From: JABJPM01 sp964596705
GTDB lineage: Archaea; Nanobdellota; Nanobdellia; SCGC-AAA011-G17; PNOQ01
Direction: 5' to 3'
Assembly (NCBI GenBank): GCA_964596705.1
Contig: CAZQVG010000022.1
Location: 1 to 8,962 of the forward strand
Length of the DNA stretch: 8,962 nt
The notes beneath the pieces were generated by a model. The model was given only the letters and a program-made list of their open reading frames with translations, searched no databases and had not been told where the DNA came from. Shown in pieces: positions 1-4,979 of this stretch. The stretch's first letter is position 1, and each line of letters starts with the position of its first letter. The translations under genes were made by a program, and so were the position numbers.

Positions 1-7
1 CCTCCTT
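1..7 (-). promoter_or_regulatory. Shine-Dalgarno-like motif of a gene just outside the left edge
   Basis: Read on the minus strand, the last bases of the window are AAGGAGG, preceded by an A-run. This matches the complement of the archaeal 16S 3' end well. The start codon it would serve lies beyond position 1, so the gene is not visible. A TATATATAT stretch at about 51-60 could be part of its promoter. The motif sits at the edge and could be chance, so confidence is limited. Confidence 0.4.
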
Positions 8-94
8 TTTAAAGTGAATATTTTTTATATCAATATAATAATATTATACATATATATATCTTTCGGTAGAATGCCTAATCAAATTTAAGAAAGA

Positions 95-307
95 TCAATC
101 CAAAAACTTAACTACTTTCAACTTAGATTTAAACCCAGAAACAATTTTTACTCTTTTTCCAAAATGCTTGCTTAAAAATTTCTCAATCTCTAAATTTGCC
201 TCTCCCTTTTCTGGCCTTGCTTTAATTTCAACACGATAAGCATCCCTCTCTTCATCATAGCCAACAACCTTATTCTTACTAGCATTCGTTTTAACAATTA
301 TCTTCAT
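95..307 (-). CDS. UPF0235 / DUF167 (YggU-like) small protein
   Basis: This 70-aa protein is recognisable as UPF0235 (DUF167, YggU family) by its short length and the central run around residues 30-62: an EKGEANLEI segment, then FLSKHFGK and VKIVSGFKSKLKVV. That order (Pro/Lys-Gly-x-Ala-Asn, helix, strand, SG-x-KS) is typical of the family. The fold is a small alpha/beta domain; no biochemical function is firmly known for the family. The ATG overlaps the TGA stop of dphB (ATGA), so the two are probably translationally coupled and cotranscribed. No strong poly-U terminator follows on this strand. The family call is confident; the role is unknown. The link to diphthamide synthesis is by position only. 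Confidence 0.88.
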   Translation of the reverse strand: MKIIVKTNASKNKVVGYDEERDAYRVEIKARPEKGEANLEIEKFLSKHFGKRVKIVSGFKSKLKVVKFLD

Positions 308-1032
308 TCTTTAAACCTTTCCAAGGCTTCTTCCTCAATAAAATGTAGCTTCCCAGGGATTATCAAACATTGCGGGAATTTACTAAACCCTTTTAATTCC
401 TTTAATTTTGCAACCTTGATCTCCTGACTCTTACTACCCATCCTAGCACAACCAATACTAATTAACTCCCCATCAACCCCCCTATCAATTAAATACTCGG
501 CAGCTTCTTCAATACTCATAAACCGATTATTCTTAGGATCTAAATCAAGTAAAAACAAAGTGTGATACCCTTTCTCATAATTATCATTAAAAACTTTAAC
601 AGGAGTCTCAACATTCTCATTATTAAACGGAATAGAAGTTATTTTCCCATATTGATACATAAACAACCCAACATCACTAATAGCATTAAAGATAGAAGCA
701 TTATGCACAACCTCAACATCCACTCCCAACTCTTTAGCATCTAAAAACATCCCAATATGTGTTGTAGCAGCAAAAACATCACCAATAACCAAAAAAGCAA
801 CATTCTTAGTTTTAGCTTCATTCAAAATATCTCTAACTTTATTTTCAACTAATTCTCTATCTGCAACAATAATTTTTCTCCCATAAAATTCCTCTAAATC
901 AGAAACCTCGCAATCTAAAGCAGAAGTATAACTCTCCAAATAGATAACATCTGCTTTCCTAACTAACTCCAACCCTTTAACACTTATATCCTTCTCATCA
1001 TTTAATCCAATACCAATCATAAATAATGCCAT
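304..1032 (-). CDS. dphB: Diphthine synthase (EF-2 diphthamide methyltransferase)
   Basis: DphB is the SAM-dependent methyltransferase that methylates the modified histidine of translation elongation factor 2 on the way to diphthamide. The 242-aa product has the tetrapyrrole-methylase fold hallmarks: IGIGLNDEKDISVKGLE at the N terminus (family: IGLGLxDExDITxKG), then a GD..AATTH loop near residues 83-91, the VEVVHNASI segment, a YGK..SIPF segment, and IIPGKLHFIEEEAL at the C terminus. Length fits the family. I place the start at the ATG (1032) because homologues begin a few residues before IG-x-GL; an upstream in-frame TTG at 1053 would add only a poorly matching 7 residues. It overlaps the next gene by 4 nt. 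The enzyme implies that dph2 and EF-2 carrying the target His are elsewhere in the genome. Close to certain. Confidence 0.96.
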   Translation of the reverse strand: MALFMIGIGLNDEKDISVKGLELVRKADVIYLESYTSALDCEVSDLEEFYGRKIIVADRELVENKVRDILNEAKTKNVAFLVIGDVFAATTHIGMFLDAKELGVDVEVVHNASIFNAISDVGLFMYQYGKITSIPFNNENVETPVKVFNDNYEKGYHTLFLLDLDPKNNRFMSIEEAAEYLIDRGVDGELISIGCARMGSKSQEIKVAKLKELKGFSKFPQCLIIPGKLHFIEEEALERFKE

Positions 1033-1056
1033 AAAACTAACAAAAAATCTCAATTC

Positions 1057-1269
1057 TTAAAGGTTTTGGTATAGTCTTCTTAAAGCAGTTATATATTCCT
1101 TTCTAAAACAATCATAATCCTTATCGCTAATATTTAAACTAGCTAAAGTTCTCTCATACACATTAAAATTAACTTTTAACCCAAAAGCAATTTCATTCCG
1201 ATCTTCTAAAGTTAAACTGCTAGACTTACTCATTTCAATCAATCCTTCCAAAGAATTCTTTAATTTCAT
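1057..1269 (-). CDS. Hypothetical 70-aa, probably all-helical protein
   Basis: I do not recognise this 70-aa protein. It is charged and predicted helical by eye, with a single Cys (about residue 54) and no signal peptide, membrane segment or metal motif. It ends 24 nt before the dphB ATG, and its own ATG is preceded by a short AGGA about 6 nt upstream, which is a plausible ribosome site. Its reading frame, compact placement in a same-strand run and Lys-rich composition like that of its neighbours suggest a real gene. A T6 run directly after the stop of the upstream membrane-protein gene suggests that this gene could begin a separate transcript with dphB and the DUF167 gene, although no strong box A is evident. 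Function unknown. Confidence 0.6.
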   Translation of the reverse strand: MKLKNSLEGLIEMSKSSSLTLEDRNEIAFGLKVNFNVYERTLASLNISDKDYDCFRKEYITALRRLYQNL

Positions 1270-1306
1270 TATCCTAATTTTTTAATTCATATTCATAAGA
1301 ATAAAC

Positions 1307-1312
1307 AAAAAA
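1307..1312 (-). terminator. T6 run after the membrane-protein gene
   Basis: On the minus strand, TTTTTT follows one base after the TAA stop of the membrane-protein gene. Archaeal transcription commonly ends at such U-runs without a hairpin. If it is active, the MopE-like/membrane pair forms one transcript and the 70-aa gene, dphB and DUF167 form another. This rests on the motif alone. Confidence 0.4.
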
Positions 1313-1783
1313 TTATAAAACTTTCCTTAAAAATAAATTAAACAAACTTCCAGCAACAAAACTAAAGATATAACTAAAATCAATATTTAAAAACAAAATC
1401 AAGCTAGAAACAAAAAACAAAACAAAACTACCCAAAACATATTCTTTCTTATTCTCCCAATAATACACTAAAGTTCCATAAGGCAATCCAAATAAAAACC
1501 CAAAAACTGCCAAATAAATATTCAAACTCCCAAAATAAGCTAATCCAAAATAAAAATAAATATTTCTAAAAAAATAATAAATAATAAATCCAAAAATGAA
1601 TAAAACAACACTTAAAAAACTCAGATTAACAAAATACAAAAGATACAAGATTATCAAAAACAACATAACCTTACTAAATAAAACAAAATATTTCTTTCCA
1701 CTTTTAAACTCATCTTTAGTATACTTTGCCAGAATAATTCCAAACAGCAATCCAACAAACATCAATGATGCTTCTAATATCAT
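1313..1783 (-). CDS. Polytopic membrane protein of unknown function
   Basis: A 156-aa, very hydrophobic protein rich in Phe, Leu, Tyr and Ile. By eye there are about six membrane spans: roughly residues 3-20, 32-52, 54-72, 80-103, 113-131 and 134-152. A basic loop (KYTKDEFKSGKK) lies between the first two and a WENKKE loop before the fifth. No transporter or enzyme motif is recognisable. I choose the ATG at 1783 over a TTG at 1795 because the ATG overlaps the TGA of the secreted MopE-like gene by 4 nt and has a GGTGG stretch a few bases upstream, which suggests coupled translation. A T6 run follows the stop on this strand (1307-1312), a likely terminator. The coupling suggests a shared envelope role, which is inference only. 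Confidence 0.72.
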   Translation of the reverse strand: MILEASLMFVGLLFGIILAKYTKDEFKSGKKYFVLFSKVMLFLIILYLLYFVNLSFLSVVLFIFGFIIYYFFRNIYFYFGLAYFGSLNIYLAVFGFLFGLPYGTLVYYWENKKEYVLGSFVLFFVSSLILFLNIDFSYIFSFVAGSLFNLFLRKVL

Positions 1784-2193
1784 ATTATCCACCAACCATA
1801 GAAATTAAGTTCTGGGTAAATAGAACATCTAATATCAAATCCATCACAATTCTCATCAATATCATTTTCACAGATCTCATTAGCATAAGGGTGTATAACT
1901 GGATCCAAATCATTACAGTCTAGATTATTAAAAGCCAATTCATCTAAAGGATAATCAAAATAACCACTCTCTCCCCAACACTCAACTCTCACTATTTCTC
2001 CAGTGCCATACCCATCATGGTCCTCATCCAAATAAAATCCTTGCAAATACCACACTAAAGGATTCCCATCATCACAATCATAACCTAAACAACCATCCCC
2101 TGCACCATAACCATCTCCATCATAATCAACACAATAAGCATAACTAACATTAATAAAAATCAATAAGCCTAAAACAAACACTAACCACCTCAT
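1780..2193 (-). CDS. Secreted MopE-type acidic repeat (putative metal-binding) protein
   Basis: A 137-aa protein with an N-terminal signal peptide: Arg2, a hydrophobic core at about 4-16, and a likely cleavage after VSYA (residue 19). The mature part carries two rounds of the acidic MopE-like repeat. Round one is DYDGDGYG (23-30), then YDCDDGNP (38-45). Round two is DEDHDGYG (56-63), then LDCNDLDP (91-98), followed by HPYANEICENDIDENCDG (101-118). This matches the putative metal-binding MopE motif (DxDxDGYG...DCDD...PxAxExCDGxDxNCDG) known from secreted bacterial and archaeal proteins. The cysteines at 21, 35, 40, 72, 93, 108, 116 and 123 suggest disulfides outside the cell. Ca2+ binding by the DxDxDG loops is likely but inferred. 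It lacks a C-terminal anchor of its own; the downstream membrane protein overlaps its stop. Confidence 0.85.
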   Translation of the reverse strand: MRWLVFVLGLLIFINVSYAYCVDYDGDGYGAGDGCLGYDCDDGNPLVWYLQGFYLDEDHDGYGTGEIVRVECWGESGYFDYPLDELAFNNLDCNDLDPVIHPYANEICENDIDENCDGFDIRCSIYPELNFYGWWII

Positions 2194-2214
2194 AACAAAA
2201 ACTCAGAATTAAAA

Positions 2215-2224
2215 GTTTAAAAAA
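2215..2224 (-). promoter_or_regulatory. Box A of the MopE-like gene, overlapping the tRNA-Ser T-run
   Basis: The minus strand reads TTTTTTAAAC, centred about 26 nt before the ATG at 2193, the spacing expected for a leaderless archaeal mRNA. The same T6 run lies 10 nt past the 3' end of tRNA-Ser and could be its terminator. Confidence 0.5.
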
Positions 2225-2233
2225 TTATTGGTA

Positions 2234-2316
2234 CGCCGCGGCTGGGATTTGAACCCAGACGCCCAGAAGGGCCCGGATTAGCAGTCCGGTGCAATACCAG
2301 ATTATGCGACCGCGGC
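2234..2316 (-). tRNA. tRNA-Ser (anticodon GCU)
   Basis: The minus strand folds into a class II cloverleaf. The acceptor GCCGCGG pairs with CCGCGGC. The D stem is GCA/TGC. The anticodon stem CCGGA/TCCGG encloses CTGCTAA, giving anticodon GCU (Ser codons AGC/AGU). The long variable arm is GCCC-TTCT-GGGC, and the T arm CTGGG/CCCAG encloses TTCAAAT. The long variable arm and discriminator G73 both support serine. There is no intron, and CCA is not encoded (GTAC follows the acceptor stem), so the 3' end must be added by CCA nucleotidyltransferase. A T6 run 10 nt downstream is a likely terminator. Confidence 0.97.
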
Positions 2317-2353
2317 ATATAATTCAATAACCTTATTTCTCAAACCTTCAATC

Positions 2354-2367
2354 TTTTTTAAAAATTT
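2354..2367 (-). promoter_or_regulatory. Possible box A for tRNA-Ser
   Basis: The minus strand carries AAATTTTTAAAAAAG about 44 nt before the tRNA 5' end. With usual archaeal spacing, transcription would start about 18 nt before the mature tRNA, leaving a leader for RNase P. No better TATA-like element lies closer. Tentative. Confidence 0.33.
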
Positions 2368-2440
2368 CGGATTTCTACAACTATCACAATTAGATTAAAT
2401 TCTCAATTACTCTAAAACATATTTTATCTTAAATAAATCC

Positions 2441-2449
2441 TTAAATAAT
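2441..2449 (+). promoter_or_regulatory. Box A of the zinc-ribbon gene
   Basis: TTAAATAAT is centred about 28 nt before the ATG at 2473, which would give a leaderless or nearly leaderless transcript. A similar TTAAATAAA sits 12 nt further upstream. No Shine-Dalgarno motif precedes the ATG. Confidence 0.45.
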
Positions 2450-2472
2450 CCACAATTAAAAATCGAATTCCC

Positions 2473-2670
2473 ATGAAAAAAGAAACCTTAGACAAAAAAT
2501 TAACAAATATTATTATAGAAACTAACAGAAATCAAGGAGATTACTTAATAGAATATTGCGAGCATTGTGAAACAGTATTGACAAGCCAAGATAGAACACA
2601 ATGTCCTTCTTGCCAATATTATTTTAAAGGAGTCAGATTCTATGCATACCCTTTCATAGATCACGAATAA
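2473..2670 (+). CDS. Small zinc-ribbon protein
   Basis: A 65-aa protein with two CxxC knuckles, C29-E-H-C32 and C44-P-S-C47, 11 residues apart, which together would bind one zinc as a zinc ribbon. A basic, helical N-terminal tail of about 25 residues (MKKETLDKKL...) precedes it and an aromatic-rich C terminus (FYAYPFIDHE) follows. Archaeal genomes contain many such small ribbons, often in nucleic-acid-binding or protein-interaction roles. I do not recognise this one's family and assign no function. It has its own box A and is 40 bp from the antiporter gene, which also has its own, so the two need not form an operon. Confidence 0.75.
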   Translation: MKKETLDKKLTNIIIETNRNQGDYLIEYCEHCETVLTSQDRTQCPSCQYYFKGVRFYAYPFIDHE

Positions 2671-2680
2671 AATCAAAAAC

Positions 2681-2688
2681 TATTTAAA
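2681..2688 (+). promoter_or_regulatory. Box A of the CaCA antiporter gene
   Basis: TATTTAAA is centred 26.5 nt before the ATG at 2711 with no Shine-Dalgarno motif between, so the mRNA is probably leaderless and this ATG is the true start. Confidence 0.6.
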
Positions 2689-2710
2689 ACTAAACTATAA
2701 AAATTAAATC

Positions 2711-3661
2711 ATGATTGATCTTACAATCTGGATTATAATCTTTATTGCAAGTATTTATACACTAGTTAAATCCTCTGATTATTTTACAGATTCTGCAGAA
2801 AAAATAGGTTTACATTTTAAAATACCTGCTTTTATAGTGGGGGTTACAATTGTTGCTATAGGCACATCTTTGCCAGAATTAATTTCATCTATATTCGCAG
2901 TAATAGCAAAATCCTCAGAAATTGTAATTGGTAATGTAGTTGGTTCCAACATAGCAAACATATTTTTAGTTTTGGGAGTAGCTGCTATATTCGGGAAAAA
3001 ACTTAAAGTTGATTTTGGGTTAGTCCATGTAGACCTTCCAATATTATTTGGAGCAACAGTATTGCTCGCAATTGCTGCATGGGACGGAGAATTCTTATTA
3101 ATAGAAGCACTACTTGCTTTAGCACTTCTAACATTTTACATGCTTTATACAGTTCAAACACAAAAAGCAGACAAAAAATTAAAAAAAGAAGTTAGAAAGA
3201 AAAAAGAAGATAAACTAAAAACAAAGGTTTGGTTGACATTAATACTAAGTGCATTTTTCATTTTTCTAGGAGCAAAATACACTGTAGAATCAGTGATCGC
3301 AATTTCTCAAATGTTAGACATTGGAAAAGAAATAATAGCTGTAACAGCAGTAGCTTTAGGTACTTCATTACCAGAACTATTTGTTAGCATAACAGCAGCT
3401 AAAAAAGGAAATGCTTCTATGGCAATTGGTAATGTTCTAGGCTCAAATATCTTCAACACTTTGGGGATAATGGGAATATCTGCATTATTCGGCACACTTA
3501 TTATTCCAAAATCAATACTAACATTCTCTCTTCCAATAATGGTATTAGCGACACTAACATACTTCTTTACAACACAAGATAGAGAAGTAACACAATGGGA
3601 AGGCTGGATGTTAATAATATTGTATATCTTATTTATTGGAAAAACATTTAATTTATTCTAA
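2711..3661 (+). CDS. Na+/Ca2+ exchanger-family (CaCA) cation antiporter
   Basis: A 316-aa inner-membrane antiporter of the CaCA superfamily (two Na_Ca_ex domains; NCX_Mj/YrbG type), expected to move Ca2+ against Na+ or H+. It has about ten membrane spans in two inverted halves. The alpha-1 repeat holds GTSLPE (51-56) and GNVVGSNIAN (74-83); the alpha-2 repeat holds GTSLPE (217-222) and GNVLGSNIFN (240-249). The ion-site glutamates are Glu56 and Glu222. Against NCX_Mj the offsets are constant (+2 in the first half, +9 in the second), so Thr52, Ser53, Ser79, Asn83, Thr218, Ser219 and Ser245 fall on known ligands. Asp240 of NCX_Mj is Asn249 here, a common bacterial variant. A Lys-rich loop (about 152-172) links the halves. 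The ion actually transported cannot be read from sequence. Confidence 0.94.
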   Translation: MIDLTIWIIIFIASIYTLVKSSDYFTDSAEKIGLHFKIPAFIVGVTIVAIGTSLPELISSIFAVIAKSSEIVIGNVVGSNIANIFLVLGVAAIFGKKLKVDFGLVHVDLPILFGATVLLAIAAWDGEFLLIEALLALALLTFYMLYTVQTQKADKKLKKEVRKKKEDKLKTKVWLTLILSAFFIFLGAKYTVESVIAISQMLDIGKEIIAVTAVALGTSLPELFVSITAAKKGNASMAIGNVLGSNIFNTLGIMGISALFGTLIIPKSILTFSLPIMVLATLTYFFTTQDREVTQWEGWMLIILYILFIGKTFNLF

Positions 3662-3677
3662 AACAAAAAGCATAACA

Positions 3678-3685
3678 TTTAAAAA
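3678..3685 (+). promoter_or_regulatory. Box A of initiator tRNA-Met
   Basis: TTTAAAAA is centred about 32 nt before the tRNA 5' end. This would start transcription a few bases upstream of the mature tRNA. It lies 16 nt past the antiporter stop, so the tRNA is likely transcribed independently. Confidence 0.5.
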
Positions 3686-3713
3686 CCAATTAAATCTTCT
3701 CTAAGATTACAAT

Positions 3714-3788
3714 AGCGGGATGGAGCAGCTAGGAGTGCTCGTCGGGCTCATAACCCGGAGGTCGGAGGTTCAAATCCTTCTCCCGCTA
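3714..3788 (+). tRNA. Initiator tRNA-Met (anticodon CAU)
   Basis: A complete 75-nt cloverleaf: acceptor AGCGGGA/TCCCGCT, D stem GAGC/GCTC, anticodon stem TCGGG/CCCGG around CTCATAA, T arm GGAGG/CCTTC around TTCAAAT, and discriminator A73. Two marks identify it as the initiator rather than the elongator or the CAU-reading Ile tRNA: the A1-U72 first pair of archaeal and eukaryotic initiators, and three consecutive G-C pairs at the base of the anticodon loop. There is no intron, and CCA is not encoded (CTA follows). T-rich sequence downstream at about 3792-3802 may end transcription. Confidence 0.96.
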
Positions 3789-4004
3789 CTATTTTATATT
3801 TCTCATGCTTAAATCATTATATTCAATTAACTCAAACAAATTATCAACCCAGCAACAACCCAAAAAACTTACTTTATAACAGCATTATATTGGGATAATA
3901 TCCTACTAACTTATAGTTCGAAATCATAAGAAAAATAATTGTTTCAAATTTATAAATGTTTATTTTCCTAAACACTTATAAACAACTCATAATAAAAAAT
4001 ATTT
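3789..4004 (+). other. Intergenic region, tRNA-Met to RNase HII
   Basis: These 216 bp are AT-rich with no convincing open frame. They begin with T-rich sequence that could terminate the tRNA transcript and end with TATA-like elements for RNase HII (3949-3956 and 3976-3982). A short 6-bp hairpin (3891-3905, loop AAT) is present but unsupported. I see no C/D-box RNA motifs. Confidence 0.6.
3976..3982 (+). promoter_or_regulatory. Box A of the RNase HII gene
   Basis: TTATAAA is centred 26 nt before the ATG at 4005, consistent with a leaderless transcript. A second TATA-like copy (TTTATAAA, 3949-3956) would give a leader of about 26 nt and may be an alternative. Confidence 0.55.
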
Positions 4005-4658
4005 ATGACTTTAACACTAGGCATAGATGAAGCTGGCCGTGGACCTGTAATAGGACCAATGGTAATTGCAGGAGTTTTAATTAGTGAAACAAATAAAAAA
4101 ATATTTCAAAAACTTGGAGTAAAAGATTCTAAATTACTAACAAAACAAACAAGAAACAGATTAATAGATGAAATAAAAAAACTATCAGAAGACTATGAAA
4201 TCATTATAATCCCTCCAAAAGAGATAGATGCTGCCTTGAATTCACCAGATCTAAATTTAAACAAATTAGAAGCACTAAAAACAGCAAGAATAATAGATAA
4301 ATTAAATCCTGACAAAGCAATTTTAGATTGCCCAAGTATAAACACAGATTCATACAAAGAATATGTTAAATCTCTATTAAAAAACAAATCAACAAAATTA
4401 ATCGTAGAGCACAAAGCAGACTTAAATCATATAGAAGTAGCTGCAGCTTCAATTCTAGCAAAAGTAACAAGAGATAATGAAATTGAAAAAATAAGAAAAA
4501 AATATGGAGAAATCGGTCCAGGCTATCCATCTAACCCAATAACACAAAAATTCCTAAAAGAAAACTGGAACAAACATCCAGAAATATTTAGACAAACTTG
4601 GGAAACCTATAAAAAAATAGCTAACTCTAAATCACAGAAGAGTTTATCTGATTTTTAA
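4005..4658 (+). CDS. rnhB: Ribonuclease HII
   Basis: RNase HII removes RNA primers and single ribonucleotides from DNA. The 217-aa length fits archaeal enzymes. The four metal-binding acidic residues are present: Asp8 and Glu9 in GIDEAGRG, Asp108 in ILDCPS, and Asp139 in EHKAD, with spacing like that of the Thermococcus enzyme (7, 8, 105, 135). The GRG motif (11-13) and Tyr174 in GYPSNP are the ribonucleotide-sensing elements. AAASILAKVTRD (146-157) is the conserved helix. The protein ends QKSLSDF, which reads as a PCNA-interacting peptide Q-x-x-L-x-x-F whose last residue is the C terminus; the canonical second aromatic is missing. The gene ends one base before the convergent small gene at 4660. 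Family call essentially certain; the PIP-box is a strong inference. Confidence 0.97.
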   Translation: MTLTLGIDEAGRGPVIGPMVIAGVLISETNKKIFQKLGVKDSKLLTKQTRNRLIDEIKKLSEDYEIIIIPPKEIDAALNSPDLNLNKLEALKTARIIDKLNPDKAILDCPSINTDSYKEYVKSLLKNKSTKLIVEHKADLNHIEVAAASILAKVTRDNEIEKIRKKYGEIGPGYPSNPITQKFLKENWNKHPEIFRQTWETYKKIANSKSQKSLSDF

Positions 4659-4659
4659 A

Positions 4660-4938
4660 TTATAACTCTTCTAGCATATCTTCTAACTTATCCAACAATT
4701 GAGTTTCCTCAGACGAAATTTTAACATTTAATTTTCCATTCAAGATATACTTAACATTTATAGCCCCAAAATCATACTCAGAAAAATTATGCTCCCAACC
4801 AACTTTTTTTCCTTCACCGTACATACAACTAAGTACCCCATTAATTTCTGCCACACTAGCCCTTGCATTAAATTCTACACAATATTCATCTCTTCTAAAA
4901 TCGTCCAAGAAAACTTTTCTTCCTAAAATATATGCCAC
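4660..4938 (-). CDS. Hypothetical 92-aa acidic protein (GTG start)
   Basis: I do not recognise this 92-aa protein. By eye it is alpha/beta with strands around residues 15-30 and 58-75 and a C-terminal acidic helix (ETQLLDKLEDMLEEL). It has two Cys (20 and 38), which do not form a metal motif, and no signal or membrane segment. The start is a GTG at 4938. No ATG exists near the N terminus; the first internal Met would cost 38 residues. A TATTTAAA-type box A lies about 30 nt upstream, giving a leader of only a few bases. It sits downstream of purA in the same direction but appears to have its own promoter, and it converges on RNase HII with a 1-bp gap. Function unknown. Confidence 0.65.
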   Translation of the reverse strand: MAYILGRKVFLDDFRRDEYCVEFNARASVAEINGVLSCMYGEGKKVGWEHNFSEYDFGAINVKYILNGKLNVKISSEETQLLDKLEDMLEEL

Positions 4939-4964
4939 CCTAAAAAATAAATAATGAACTAGAT

Positions 4965-4974
4965 TATTTAAAAA
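4965..4974 (-). promoter_or_regulatory. Box A of the 92-aa gene, overlapping the purA T-run
   Basis: The minus strand reads TTTTTAAATA. The T5 run begins 6 nt past the purA stop and is a plausible terminator. TTTAAATA, centred about 30 nt before the GTG at 4938, is a plausible box A. One element may serve both roles. Confidence 0.45.
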
Positions 4975-4979
4975 GATTG

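Noticed and set aside
30..60. TA-repeat-like tract near the left edge
   Set aside because: Short, irregular AT-rich intergenic DNA; no unit repeats enough to call a repeat or origin.
562..1808. Plus-strand open frames opposite dphB and the membrane-protein gene
   Set aside because: Low-complexity Ile/Asn/Lys/Thr-rich translations lying antisense to well-supported genes, with no family resemblance.
3440..3460. Asn249 in the antiporter in place of the NCX_Mj Asp240
   Set aside because: The GSNIFN form is common among bacterial and archaeal CaCA antiporters, so it is not an anomaly.
3891..3905. Short hairpin (6 bp, AAT loop) between tRNA-Met and RNase HII
   Set aside because: Only three G-C pairs and one G-T pair; expected by chance in AT-rich DNA, and not followed by a T-run.
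2779..4414. Minus-strand open frames opposite the antiporter and RNase HII genes
   Set aside because: Mirror translations of conserved coding sequence; no start context or family features.
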